From assembly GCA_964453575.1 (NCBI GenBank), contig CAYVRW010000018.1, forward strand, positions 1 through 28,464: a stretch of DNA of 28,464 nucleotides, in the 5' to 3' direction. Origin of the DNA: JABDBK01 sp964453575. Its GTDB lineage: Bacteria; Pseudomonadota; Gammaproteobacteria; DSM-16500. The stretch's first letter is position 1, and each line of letters starts with the position of its first letter. Positions 7,303-16,002 of the stretch are shown one piece after another. The notes under the pieces are model-generated. The model was given only the letters and a program-made list of their open reading frames with translations, was not told the DNA's origin and searched no databases. Position numbers and translations under genes: made by a program.

Positions 7303-9243
7303 TTATATTTTAGTTGGCGTCCAAACGGGTAGTTCACATAAACCACCAAAAAACAAATGATGCCACAACTGCGTAGAAACAACCGTCGTTAACACAGCAT
7401 CAAGCACAAACTGACGCGGCATTAACTTAGGATAACGCGCTTGCAACATTCTTTCACGCGTTACTTTTTCTGGATCAAAATAACCTGCTTTTTTAATGGA
7501 TTCATAAGAAAGTAGTTGGTCTACCCATTGCGGTCTGTTTTTATCGAGAAAAATACTTGATAACTGGGTACTAAAACTTATTTTACGTCTATTGGCGATA
7601 TGTTCAGGCAATATTTTTTCAGCCACTTTACGTAATATCCATTTTTCAGTAAGGCCATGCAGTTTATATTTAGGATCAATAGCCGCAGAAAATGCAATCA
7701 CATCTTCATCCAAATAAGGATAGCGCATTTCAACCGATGAATGCATGGCAACACGGTCTCCTTTGGAAAGCATTAACAAGCCAGGCAGCATGACTTTATA
7801 ACCTACATAAAGCGATTGATTCAAAGGATGCCAATGTTTCATTCTCTCATTTCGAATCTCTAAGTCATCATAGGGACTATGGTTTGCTAAACGCTCCCAC
7901 ATGGATTGGCTATAAACACTCTCTCGCGCTGATCCTACCGTTTCATACAAAAATTGTTGTGCTGGATGAGTACCATAGAAAACATCTTCATTCTTGTGAC
8001 CTCGTGCATTACGTTGCACAGCCAACTGGGTTAACTTTCGAGTCACCTCAGGAAGTATAGGGCCTAGGTAACGACGCACTGTTTCGCTGATTTTTTGTGC
8101 TTTAAAACTAAAATAGCCGGCAAAAGCCTCATCAGCACCTTCACCGGTAAGCACTACCTTGAAACCTTTATCATTAACTAATGATGCAAGCTGCATTAAT
8201 GCGGAACAAGAGGTATCTAAAATAGGGCCTTCCGCTGCAAGAATAAGTTCAGGAAAGGCTTGCGCAATTTGAGAAGCATCTAAACGCAAAGTGGTTAAAT
8301 CAGAACCAAATATCGCCGCTGTTTCTGCTGATTTGGAACGCTCATCATGGCCAACCTTATTTAAACTAATACTAAAAGCGGGGATGGCTTTTTTATTAAG
8401 TTGAGAGCTCATACCTAATATCAATGAAGAATCGACGCCGCCGCTCACATAACTTGCCACAGGCACATCGCAGCGCAGTCTTTTTTGCACGGCCTTCTGC
8501 AACAAACTGTCCAATTCGTCAATAAGCGGTTTAGGATCAGCTAAGCGCCGTTCATCGCCAGCATCCGGAAAATCCAAGTCCCAATATTGCCGAATGCTTA
8601 ACTGACCATCTTTAATTCGTAAATAATGGCCTGGCGGTACGAGGGTGATACCTTCAAAAAAAGTACGTGTCGTACCTGCACAGAAAAAATTGAAAAGATA
8701 ATCGATGCCTTTGGGATCAGGTTTAGGCGTTACTAATCCAGATGAAAATAAAGCTTTTACTTCAGAGGCCCATAACAGCCAGCCATCTGCTATCGTATAA
8801 TAAAGCGGACAAATACCTACTCTATCACGCCCTAATAAAAGGATACGATTTTTTCTGTCCCATAAAGAAATAGCAAATTGACCATGCGTGAGTTCAAATA
8901 TTTTTTCGCCATATTCTTCATATAAATGCACCCATGCCTCAGTATCGCATTGAGTAACCATACGATAGCCGCGCTGGACTAAGTCATGCCGAATTTCGGG
9001 ATAATCAAACAGTTCGCCATTAAAAGCAACCCAAATATTCTTTGCATCATTGGACATGGGCTGTCTGCCATTGGCGATATCGATAATAGAAAGCCTGCGT
9101 ACACCCATTGCCAGACCAGATTCATGATGAATATGCTCATCATCGGGTCCTCTATGGGCAATGGCATTCGTCATAGCTAATAATCTACCATGAGGAAATT
9201 CCCTGGTACCCGTTATATCCAACGCTCCCACTATACCGCACAT
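7303..9243 (-). CDS. Asparagine-synthase-like glutamine amidotransferase
   Basis: This 646-residue protein has the two AsnB domains. The N-terminal class II glutaminase begins MCGIVGALD (Cys2 nucleophile) and carries HRGPDDE, RRLSIIDIANGRQPM, FNGELFDY and CDTEAWVHLYEEYG. The C-terminal synthetase domain has the ATP-pyrophosphatase loop SGGVDSS (267-273) and GEGADEAFAGY. Such enzymes take ammonia from glutamine to amidate an adenylated carboxylate: aspartate in AsnB, other acids in relatives from biosynthetic or exopolysaccharide clusters. At 646 residues it is longer than E. coli AsnB (about 550) and closer to the cluster-associated relatives, so asparagine may not be the product. AAGGA supports the ATG at 9243. 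It is divergent from the MFS-phnX-phnW operon and is followed by the lipase gene. Confidence 0.88.
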   Translation of the reverse strand: MCGIVGALDITGTREFPHGRLLAMTNAIAHRGPDDEHIHHESGLAMGVRRLSIIDIANGRQPMSNDAKNIWVAFNGELFDYPEIRHDLVQRGYRMVTQCDTEAWVHLYEEYGEKIFELTHGQFAISLWDRKNRILLLGRDRVGICPLYYTIADGWLLWASEVKALFSSGLVTPKPDPKGIDYLFNFFCAGTTRTFFEGITLVPPGHYLRIKDGQLSIRQYWDLDFPDAGDERRLADPKPLIDELDSLLQKAVQKRLRCDVPVASYVSGGVDSSLILGMSSQLNKKAIPAFSISLNKVGHDERSKSAETAAIFGSDLTTLRLDASQIAQAFPELILAAEGPILDTSCSALMQLASLVNDKGFKVVLTGEGADEAFAGYFSFKAQKISETVRRYLGPILPEVTRKLTQLAVQRNARGHKNEDVFYGTHPAQQFLYETVGSARESVYSQSMWERLANHSPYDDLEIRNERMKHWHPLNQSLYVGYKVMLPGLLMLSKGDRVAMHSSVEMRYPYLDEDVIAFSAAIDPKYKLHGLTEKWILRKVAEKILPEHIANRRKISFSTQLSSIFLDKNRPQWVDQLLSYESIKKAGYFDPEKVTRERMLQARYPKLMPRQFVLDAVLTTVVSTQLWHHLFFGGLCELPVWTPTKI

Positions 9244-9418
9244 GCTTGTATTCCTTGGAATAATAATCGCATATGGTATCGTTACGTTAAGTATTCATCA
9301 ATTAATACCGAGATACTATCTGGTAATTACCCTAATTGTCTTGCGCGTCAATCGCGGGTTGCGAAAAAGATAAAGATAACTTAATGTACTGATGCTGGAT
9401 TCCAGGGACAAGGACATT

Positions 9419-10660
9419 ATGATCACTCAATCAGGACATGCAAACTCAAAAGCAATTAGCCTGCTTTGTTCCCTAGGTTTATTTATAGCAGGATACATTT
9501 TCTACAGTTCCTCCCTTATTGAATCCTTTTACCGATCAGAATTTGCCTTATCCAGCTGGCAAACCGGCATTGCACAATCCGCTGTGCCCTTGGGCGCTAT
9601 TCTTGGTGCGATATTAGCTGGCCGTTTAGCTGATGTCTGGGGCAGAAACCGCATATTAATCTGGAATTTTTTATTCATCTTTATCTTTGGATTATTAAGT
9701 ACATTATGTTTTGATTTTTATTCCCTGTCAGCGTCGCGTTTATTAAATGGGTTCTTAGCAGGCACCCTTTATCCACTTTGTGCTGCTTATCTTATTGAAA
9801 TGACACCTTCTCATTCACATGCACGCAAAACAGCATTTTTAATGTTTGTGAATTGTTTAGCAGCGCCCATAGGCTGTATTGTTGCGATGTTGCTTTCTTT
9901 CGTATGTGAAAAACACTTATTATGGCGGCTTATTGCCATGGTGCATTGCATCCCTGCACTCTACGCATTTTTCTGGGTCAAACAACTTCCTGAAAGCGAA
10001 GCATGGATTTCTGCTCACAGAAAATCTTCGATAAACAGTTTTAAAATGATTTTCTCAAATGATTACAAAAGCATGACTATCTGTCTTATCGCTGCCTGGT
10101 TTTTAATGGATGTCGCGTATTACGGCATCAATTTTTTTGTGCCTTATTTATTGCAAGCTATGCAAGTTACTAATTTATGGGGAACATTTGTTATTAATGT
10201 TTTCTTTATGCTAGGCGCACTTGCTGCCATTTTCATTGTCGAAAAAATCAACCTTATTAAATTACAAAAATATGGGTTTTTATGTGCAAGCTTTAGTTTA
10301 TTTAGTTTAGCTGTTTATTTTCACATGGGTTTAAATCACAGTTTTATTATTATTTTACTTTTTGTGTTATTTAATTTTGCCATTAATTTAGGGCCCGATG
10401 TGACAACCTATCTATTATCTGCCACTTCTTATCCGGTTGAAATACGCGGCTCTGGACATGGTTTTATTTCTGGATTTGCCAAATTTGGCTCATTTATTGG
10501 CGTGTTACTCTTACCTTATGTACAACATCTTTGGGGCCATGAAACGGTTATTTTAATTTTATCCATTTTACTATTTGCAGCTTATTTGTTTACGCTGCAA
10601 TTTGCGAAAATTATTTCAAATGAATTTGTTAAGGAAAAAATGGGTTATGAAACAACTTGA
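9419..10660 (+). CDS. MFS transporter, probably for an aminophosphonate
   Basis: This 413-residue inner-membrane protein has about 12 helices. It carries the major-facilitator motif between helices 2 and 3 (GRLADVWGRNR, residues about 68-78) and a positively charged central loop (HRKSS...). The pattern is that of the MFS general-substrate/sugar-porter-like group. The substrate is not readable from sequence. The gene overlaps phnX by 14 nt, so 2-aminoethylphosphonate or a related phosphonate is the obvious guess. The ATG at 9419 follows AAGGA with short spacing; an in-frame ATG at 9392 has no ribosome-binding site. Confidence 0.85.
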   Translation: MITQSGHANSKAISLLCSLGLFIAGYIFYSSSLIESFYRSEFALSSWQTGIAQSAVPLGAILGAILAGRLADVWGRNRILIWNFLFIFIFGLLSTLCFDFYSLSASRLLNGFLAGTLYPLCAAYLIEMTPSHSHARKTAFLMFVNCLAAPIGCIVAMLLSFVCEKHLLWRLIAMVHCIPALYAFFWVKQLPESEAWISAHRKSSINSFKMIFSNDYKSMTICLIAAWFLMDVAYYGINFFVPYLLQAMQVTNLWGTFVINVFFMLGALAAIFIVEKINLIKLQKYGFLCASFSLFSLAVYFHMGLNHSFIIILLFVLFNFAINLGPDVTTYLLSATSYPVEIRGSGHGFISGFAKFGSFIGVLLLPYVQHLWGHETVILILSILLFAAYLFTLQFAKIISNEFVKEKMGYETT

Positions 10661-11456
10661 AGCGGTTATTTTTGATTGGGCGGGTACCACGGTTGATTAT
10701 GGCTGCATGGCGCCGGTGCTTGCGATGAAAAATGCTTTTTTACAGCACGATTTAGAAGTCACATTAGCAGAAATACGCGAACCTATGGGCATGCTGAAAA
10801 TAGACCATATTAAAACGATGTTAAATATGGAGAGAATAAAATTAGGTTTCCATCAAAAACATGGCAGAGATTCAGCACATCACGACATCCAAGCTATTTA
10901 CGCTCAATTTGAAATGAATATTTTTGCCATGCTGCACGAACATACCGATCTTATTCCAGGCATATTGAACGTGCAAGATTATTTGAGAAATAACCATATC
11001 AAAATAGGCAGTACCACCGGCTATACCAAAAAAATGATGGATATCGTTTCAGAAAGTGCTAAAAAACAAGGTTACGCACCTGATTTTATGATTGCAGCAG
11101 ATGAAGTAAAACGCGGACGGCCGTATCCCTACATGTTACATCAAAATTTAGCGGCGCTGGATATCATGGACACTCGCGCAGTGATAAAAGTGGGTGACAC
11201 TTTAGTGGATATTCAAGAAGGTTTACATGCCGGTTGCTGGACAGTAGGCGTTGTCAAAGGAAGCAGCATGTTAGGTTTAGCAAAAAATGAAGTGGATGCT
11301 TTACCTGATCATGAATTGCAACAACGTATTCAACACATTAAATATCAAATGTTTGCTGCAGGTGCGCATTATGTATTAGAAAACATTGCCGAATTACCGC
11401 TGGTCATTGATTTCATCCATCAAACATTGAATAGAGAAAAATATTATGTTGCATGA
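10647..11456 (+). CDS. phnX: Phosphonoacetaldehyde hydrolase (phosphonatase)
   Basis: This 269-residue HAD-superfamily enzyme cleaves the C-P bond of phosphonoacetaldehyde to acetaldehyde and phosphate. The N-terminal motif VIFDWAGTTVDYG holds the nucleophile D10. K51 in EPMGMLKIDHI is the Schiff-base lysine specific to phosphonatases. KVGDTLVDIQEG carries the HAD motif with the metal-binding acidic residues. The real start is the ATG at 10647, 14 nt inside the transporter gene; upstream in-frame starts would lie deep in that gene. Its stop overlaps the phnW start by 11 nt, which indicates translational coupling. Together with PhnW it converts 2-aminoethylphosphonate into usable phosphate, carbon and nitrogen. 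Confidence 0.96.
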   Translation: MKQLEAVIFDWAGTTVDYGCMAPVLAMKNAFLQHDLEVTLAEIREPMGMLKIDHIKTMLNMERIKLGFHQKHGRDSAHHDIQAIYAQFEMNIFAMLHEHTDLIPGILNVQDYLRNNHIKIGSTTGYTKKMMDIVSESAKKQGYAPDFMIAADEVKRGRPYPYMLHQNLAALDIMDTRAVIKVGDTLVDIQEGLHAGCWTVGVVKGSSMLGLAKNEVDALPDHELQQRIQHIKYQMFAAGAHYVLENIAELPLVIDFIHQTLNREKYYVA

Positions 11457-12588
11457 TTATAAAAATGTACCTTATTTATTATTAACACCCGGCCCTTTAT
11501 CAACAAGTCCTGAAGTCCGCTCCGCCATGTGGTTTGATTCATGCACATGGGACAGTGATTATAAAATGATAGTCAGCGATATTCGTGAACGTTTATTAAG
11601 TATTGCCGAATGTGACCCCGACATTTATACCACTGTTCTTATGCAAGGTAGCGGCACGTTTGGCGTGGAATCCGTATTAGGCTCATGCATAAGCGAAAAA
11701 GATTGCGTGCTGATTCTAACAAATGGCGTCTATGGAAACCGTATGGTGGAAATAGCAAAAACTTTAAAACTTCGCCATTATGTTTGTAACGTGGAAGAAC
11801 ATGAAATCTTTACGAAAGATGTTGTTAAACCTTTACTAGATAAACATCAAGACATAAGTCATATTGCCATGGTGCATTGTGAAACGACAACGGGTATCTT
11901 AAATCCGCTTGAACCCATTGCCGAACTTGCAAAAAAATATCGCAAACATTTTATCGTCGATGCCATGAGCAGTTTTGGCGGCATGGATATCCCTATCACT
12001 GATTTAAACATTGATTTTTTAATTAGCTCTGCCAATAAATGTATTCAAGGTGTACCAGGTTTTTCTTTCATTATTTGCAAAAAAGAAAAACTGAAAACAT
12101 TATGCAAAGACAATGCCAAATCACTTTCCCTTGATCTTTATGGACAATGGGCTGAAATGGAAAAAGATCCTGGCAAATGGCGTTACACATCCCCTACTCA
12201 TGTAGTATTGGCTTTTCATCAAGCACTCATTGAATTAGAAGACGAAGGCGGGGTTTTTGTTCGCTCGCAGCGTTATACCATGAACCAACAATTACTAGCC
12301 GAGGGTATGAAAGCTATGGGTTTTGAACCTTATATTGCGCCTGCATTGCAATCCTCTATTATCACCACCTTTCTTGAACCTGATATGGTCCCTGGCACGC
12401 AGCATAAGTTTTTATTTAAAGAGTTTTATACTTATTTGAAGAATCATGGATTTGTGATTTATCCGGGTAAAGTTGCCAATAAAAATTCATTTAGAATTGG
12501 CTCCATTGGGCATTTGTTTCCGGATGATGTGGCGGCTTTTTTGGGGCACGTGAAGGGGTTTGTTGAACAAACTGTAGTGATTGTTTGA
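11446..12588 (+). CDS. phnW: 2-Aminoethylphosphonate--pyruvate transaminase
   Basis: This 380-residue fold-type I PLP aminotransferase transfers the amino group of 2-aminoethylphosphonate to pyruvate, giving phosphonoacetaldehyde and alanine. It begins with the family signature LLLTPGPLSTSPEVR. MQGSGTFGVES lies near the cofactor, D172 in VDAMSSFGG contacts the pyridine nitrogen, and K198 in LISSANKCIQGVPG is the Schiff-base lysine. Length is typical. It overlaps phnX by 11 nt and ends the transporter-phnX-phnW operon. The phnX-phnW pair is the classic phosphonatase pathway. Confidence 0.96.
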   Translation: MLHDYKNVPYLLLTPGPLSTSPEVRSAMWFDSCTWDSDYKMIVSDIRERLLSIAECDPDIYTTVLMQGSGTFGVESVLGSCISEKDCVLILTNGVYGNRMVEIAKTLKLRHYVCNVEEHEIFTKDVVKPLLDKHQDISHIAMVHCETTTGILNPLEPIAELAKKYRKHFIVDAMSSFGGMDIPITDLNIDFLISSANKCIQGVPGFSFIICKKEKLKTLCKDNAKSLSLDLYGQWAEMEKDPGKWRYTSPTHVVLAFHQALIELEDEGGVFVRSQRYTMNQQLLAEGMKAMGFEPYIAPALQSSIITTFLEPDMVPGTQHKFLFKEFYTYLKNHGFVIYPGKVANKNSFRIGSIGHLFPDDVAAFLGHVKGFVEQTVVIV

Positions 12589-12605
12589 TAGGACAAATCA
12601 ACTGG

Positions 12606-12639
12606 CCTTTTACCCCTCGGTGAAGGAAATTGTTTTTTT
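12606..12639 (+). terminator. Weak intrinsic terminator after phnW
   Basis: CCTT..ACC pairs with GGT.AAGG (12606-12626), with a small internal loop, followed within a few bases by TGTTTTTTT (12631-12639). The stem is short, so confidence is low. Confidence 0.35.
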
Positions 12640-12668
12640 ACACTTTGATTCTACTAATATTTTCAAGC

Positions 12669-12701
12669 TTTAATCTTTCCTTAAGCATGGGTGTGTATAA
12701 T
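12669..12701 (+). promoter_or_regulatory. PmrA-like box and TATAAT for the long repeat-protein gene
   Basis: TTTAAT (12669-12674), CTTTC, CTTAAG (12680-12685), ten bases, then a perfect -10 TATAAT (12696-12701). There is no good -35 box; the PmrA-like half-sites occupy that position, as expected for an activator-dependent promoter. The ATG is at 12733. Confidence 0.65.
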
Positions 12702-12732
12702 TTGTGCCCAATGTTTAAGGGGAGATTTTTTT

Positions 12733-15342
12733 ATGAATTCTAGAGAAAATGAAAATTCTATTCTATTGTCAAATAATGATAGCGTATTTTACGTTCTTGA
12801 GATTATCGAAAAAGACTCCGAACAGTTTATTAAAATTGTTGACCAAGAAGGAGAAGAAAGGGAACTTCAAGTTCAGCCAACGTACCGTGCAACTACATAC
12901 AATCACTGTTATTATGGAGAGCCTAAGCGGAAAGTTTCAGATGGTCTTCCAACACTAATGATAAATGACCGAATATTTGCTATTAATGAACTTCCAACTG
13001 GAGAGAAAATATTAATACATATTCAGACAAATGCAAATGCACAAACAACAGTACGAAATCAGGAAAGAAAAAATTCAACAGCAACACTCAAATATGGACC
13101 GAAAAAGATAGAAGGATTAGTAACAGGCAAAGGACAGTTTTGTTATCTAAAAACACCTAGTGAGGAAGTTCCCAAGGGTATTGTATATCAAAAGGATGGT
13201 CAGCAATTATATTTTAGAAATCCAATAACTGAGGAAAAAATATTTATTTGTAAAAATAAAAAACGTACAATTCAAAACAATTTGCTTCCCTCAAATCCAA
13301 AAAAACAACACGTAAATCCTGATCTTCCAAGTGCGTATCCACATACCATAACTCCGCGAGTATCATCACCAATCTCAGTACCTAGCATACTTGACGAACC
13401 TTGGGAGTTACCAGATGGAGATCCTGATGAAGTTCATTTGTCTCCTGGTAATGAAGAAAAAATATCTTTATTCGGTGATCTTTCCTCCGCAAGAGTGGAA
13501 AGTTCTTCATCTTCCACACCAGGTACAACGCCAGAAAATGTTCAGCCCGAAAATAAGGACATTATTGGTTTTACGCATAATCATTGTCCTTACGGAAAGC
13601 CTAATGAGAAGATTAAAAATGGTCTTCCGTATTGGAAAGAAGGGCAAAAAAAATTATTTACTACAGATCCAAAAACTGGCAAAGAAATACGAATCCAGCT
13701 AAGATGTAATGCAATTTTCGCATCCAAAAAAACACTGACCGGAATGCGTAAAAAACAGCGCGTAAATGATGATCTTCCAGCTGTATATCCGCATACCATA
13801 ATCCCCCAACTGCCATTGCCAGCCCCAATACCTAGTACGCTTCACGAACCTTTGGAGATACCGGATTGGAATCCCAATGAAATTCATTTGTCTCCTGGTA
13901 ATGAAGAAGAAAAACCTTTATTCAATGGTTTTTCACCTTTACTTCCAGATGTAACAAATGATCACTTACATCACCAACTGGATAAAAGTGTTCCGGATGA
14001 ACTTGAAATTTCCGAAGTTAGACAGCACTCACTTGATAGACTTCCAACGACGAGTGAAGAAGCACGAACCCACAAAGAAACTGATGCCGTATTCGAAATC
14101 CAAAAAAAGGCCGCTGCAGAAAGTAAAATCAACGAAGTAAAGAATGAAGAAAGATTGACGAAAAAAGATGAGTATTGCGTTTTTAATTGTCCTGATCAAA
14201 AGATTCCAAATGGTCTAGTAATTCGAAAACAGAAAACAAAATTATTTGTTACTCATTTAGGTGAAGAAAAACAAATTCAGAGAATAGATGTTGCAAAGTC
14301 AACGGTCAAAAAGAAAAAGGCAATAACGGAAGGAAGATTAGTTACCGGGATCAATGGTGAACAATATTGCCTTTATAGAAACCCTAAGAAGGTGGTTCCA
14401 AATGGTCTTCCTATTGAAAAAGAGAGCAGAAAATCATTTGTTATATTTGAAGGGAAAAGGGAACGAGTTCATCGACTTTTTAGCGCACAAAGTGGAGTAG
14501 GAGAAAAAAGTGAAGAAAAAAACGAGGCAAGAAGAAGATTAATGACAGAATCAACCCTCTTTACCACTAATAATTCACATTGTATTTTTGGATACGCTAA
14601 TAAAAAAATTCCGAGTGGGCTTCCAATTCGAAAAGATGACGGTAAATCATTTGTTACATTTAATGGGAAAGAAGAGCGCATTCAGAGATTAGTCGATGTA
14701 AGAAGAAAAATCGGAATAAAACAGAAGGCTAATTCAGATTTTATCCCTACAACAGATCGTTCTCTTGTACAATCTGATGAGAAAAAAGTTCAAGGTGAAA
14801 CAGATAACTACTATTGCATATATGGTGAGCCTACAAAAAAAGTTCCTAAGGGTCTTACGATTCGAAAAGAAGGCCGGCAATCATTTGTTATACTTCCAAC
14901 GACAGGCGAGGAAGTACAAATCCAAAGAACATTTACTGCAAGAGCTTCATTAAAAAGAAAACTTGAGCAAGCTAAGCCATTTACTGTTCCTGAATGTCCA
15001 ACTCCTGACAAAGATCACTTTGGATCATTTACTGACCCTGACCTACCAGGATACCCAACACCTTCTGAAAATGAAATACCTGAATTTTTATTCAGAGATT
15101 CACCTGCGAGACAGACGGTTGATACTACTCTTAACCCAGAAAATTCTTCGATGGCAGAAAATACTTATACTAATGAGTTTGAATTCTCACCGTCTCCTCT
15201 ATTGAATGATGATGGCGTAAGCAATACTAGTGCATTGGTTGTTAATTTAGGTTTGTTTTCCCCTAGATATAATGAACCTACATCGCCAAGTTTGCCCACT
15301 TTATTTCCAGATTTAGACGATGATTTCGGTTTTGAACTGTAA
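12733..15342 (+). CDS. Large protein with seven copies of a new 43-residue repeat
   Basis: I do not recognise this 869-residue hydrophilic protein. It has no signal peptide or membrane helix. Seven degenerate repeats of about 39-44 residues start near residues 56, 134, 283, 480, 544, 615 and 693. The consensus is [HY]-C-x-[YF]-G-x-P-x-x-K-[VI]-P-x-G-L-P-I-x-K, then about five residues, F-V/x, about seven residues and G-[KE]-E-x-[RQ]-I-Q-R. Each is followed by a basic segment. A separate unit of about 58 residues (VNPDLPSAYPHTI ... HLSPGNEEKISLF) is duplicated at residues 190-247 and 340-397. The last 130 residues are acidic and proline/serine-rich, ending FPDLDDDFGFEL. Start ATG 12733 follows AAGGGGAGA; the TATAAT lies just upstream, ruling out an earlier start. 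Candidate secreted effector (inference). Confidence 0.85.
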   Translation: MNSRENENSILLSNNDSVFYVLEIIEKDSEQFIKIVDQEGEERELQVQPTYRATTYNHCYYGEPKRKVSDGLPTLMINDRIFAINELPTGEKILIHIQTNANAQTTVRNQERKNSTATLKYGPKKIEGLVTGKGQFCYLKTPSEEVPKGIVYQKDGQQLYFRNPITEEKIFICKNKKRTIQNNLLPSNPKKQHVNPDLPSAYPHTITPRVSSPISVPSILDEPWELPDGDPDEVHLSPGNEEKISLFGDLSSARVESSSSSTPGTTPENVQPENKDIIGFTHNHCPYGKPNEKIKNGLPYWKEGQKKLFTTDPKTGKEIRIQLRCNAIFASKKTLTGMRKKQRVNDDLPAVYPHTIIPQLPLPAPIPSTLHEPLEIPDWNPNEIHLSPGNEEEKPLFNGFSPLLPDVTNDHLHHQLDKSVPDELEISEVRQHSLDRLPTTSEEARTHKETDAVFEIQKKAAAESKINEVKNEERLTKKDEYCVFNCPDQKIPNGLVIRKQKTKLFVTHLGEEKQIQRIDVAKSTVKKKKAITEGRLVTGINGEQYCLYRNPKKVVPNGLPIEKESRKSFVIFEGKRERVHRLFSAQSGVGEKSEEKNEARRRLMTESTLFTTNNSHCIFGYANKKIPSGLPIRKDDGKSFVTFNGKEERIQRLVDVRRKIGIKQKANSDFIPTTDRSLVQSDEKKVQGETDNYYCIYGEPTKKVPKGLTIRKEGRQSFVILPTTGEEVQIQRTFTARASLKRKLEQAKPFTVPECPTPDKDHFGSFTDPDLPGYPTPSENEIPEFLFRDSPARQTVDTTLNPENSSMAENTYTNEFEFSPSPLLNDDGVSNTSALVVNLGLFSPRYNEPTSPSLPTLFPDLDDDFGFEL
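12898..14931 (+). repeat. Coding repeats R1-R7 (about 117-132 bp each) and a duplicated 174-bp unit
   Basis: Copies lie near 12898-13029, 13132-13260, 13579-13707, 14170-14286, 14362-14481, 14575-14694 and 14809-14931. A distinct linker unit is duplicated at 13300-13473 and 13750-13923. Copies R4-R7 are the most alike, which suggests later tandem growth of the 3' half. Two further copies lie in the gene at 16624. Confidence 0.75.
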
Positions 15343-15384
15343 AACAGATTGGCATATATGAGTCTAACTCATTGATTTATTTAA

Positions 15385-15417
15385 TTTAATATTTCCTTAA
15401 GGAAAACATTGTACAAT
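15385..15417 (+). promoter_or_regulatory. PmrA-like box and -10 for the three-gene operon
   Basis: TTTAAT (15385-15390), ATTTC, CTTAAG (15396-15401), ten bases, then TACAAT (15412-15417). The spacing is identical to the box at 12669. The first ATG is at 15451. Confidence 0.65.
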
Positions 15418-15450
15418 TCTTGATCTTAAAAAAACGAGGATAATTTATTT

Positions 15451-15975
15451 ATGAAACGCAAAAAAGGCACATTACAAATTCATACTGAAGACCCTTCTAA
15501 CAGTAAAACAATATATTATGATTCCAAAGAGCAAGTGGTTACACCTAAGCCAGAAGAATTTCAATACGTAGGAGACTACTTAATACCTAGTCCTGAAGGC
15601 TTTCAATGCTTGGGAGATAATAAAGGTGCAATAATCTACGTCGGCAGTCCCGAGAAGTCTGATAAAGCATCTGATGATAAAAACCAGTCTGATAATAAAT
15701 CTGATGAAGTTGCATTTCAGAATGAGAATGGAGAGATCTATACTTATTCACCATTATCTGTTGAACCTAACAACCACCCTTTTTTCCGATTATCAACACC
15801 TACCCCTACACCACGAGCTCAGGAAGAAGATCAAAAACTGCTCTCGCCTAAAGCCGGGTATGAATCTGATGACATTACACTTCACAATGAAAATGGCGAG
15901 AGTTTTACTTATTCATCACGAGCCCAGGACGAAGATCAAAAACCGATCCCGCCCGGATGTTGTTCGGTGATGTAA
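15451..15975 (+). CDS. Hydrophilic protein ending in a CCSVM prenylation-type motif
   Basis: I do not recognise this 174-residue protein. It is polar, begins with a basic MKRKK and lacks a signal peptide. It contains two diverged copies of a motif S-D-[ED]-[VI]-x-[FL]-[QH]-N-E-N-G-E-x-[FY]-T-Y-S (near residues 88-104 and 138-154), each followed by R-A-Q-[ED]-E-D-Q-K. A further pair is EEFQYVGD/EGFQCLGD. It ends IPPGCCSVM. The last four residues C-S-V-M form a strong CaaX box (V at a2, M at X), and the extra adjacent cysteine could be palmitoylated, as in some Ras and Rho proteins. It is the first gene of an operon behind the box at 15385; the next gene starts 27 nt after its stop. A host membrane-targeted effector is inferred. 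Confidence 0.8.
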   Translation: MKRKKGTLQIHTEDPSNSKTIYYDSKEQVVTPKPEEFQYVGDYLIPSPEGFQCLGDNKGAIIYVGSPEKSDKASDDKNQSDNKSDEVAFQNENGEIYTYSPLSVEPNNHPFFRLSTPTPTPRAQEEDQKLLSPKAGYESDDITLHNENGESFTYSSRAQDEDQKPIPPGCCSVM

Positions 15976-16002
15976 ATTAAATTAACTTTGAGGAAATATC
16001 CT

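Noticed and set aside
12691..12732. N-terminal extension of the long repeat protein by 14 codons
   Set aside because: It would start upstream of the TATAAT at 12696-12701; the ATG at 12733 has a strong ribosome-binding site.
12898..14931. Zinc-finger interpretation of the new repeat
   Set aside because: Only one cysteine and at most one histidine per unit are conserved, too few for a classical zinc site within one repeat.
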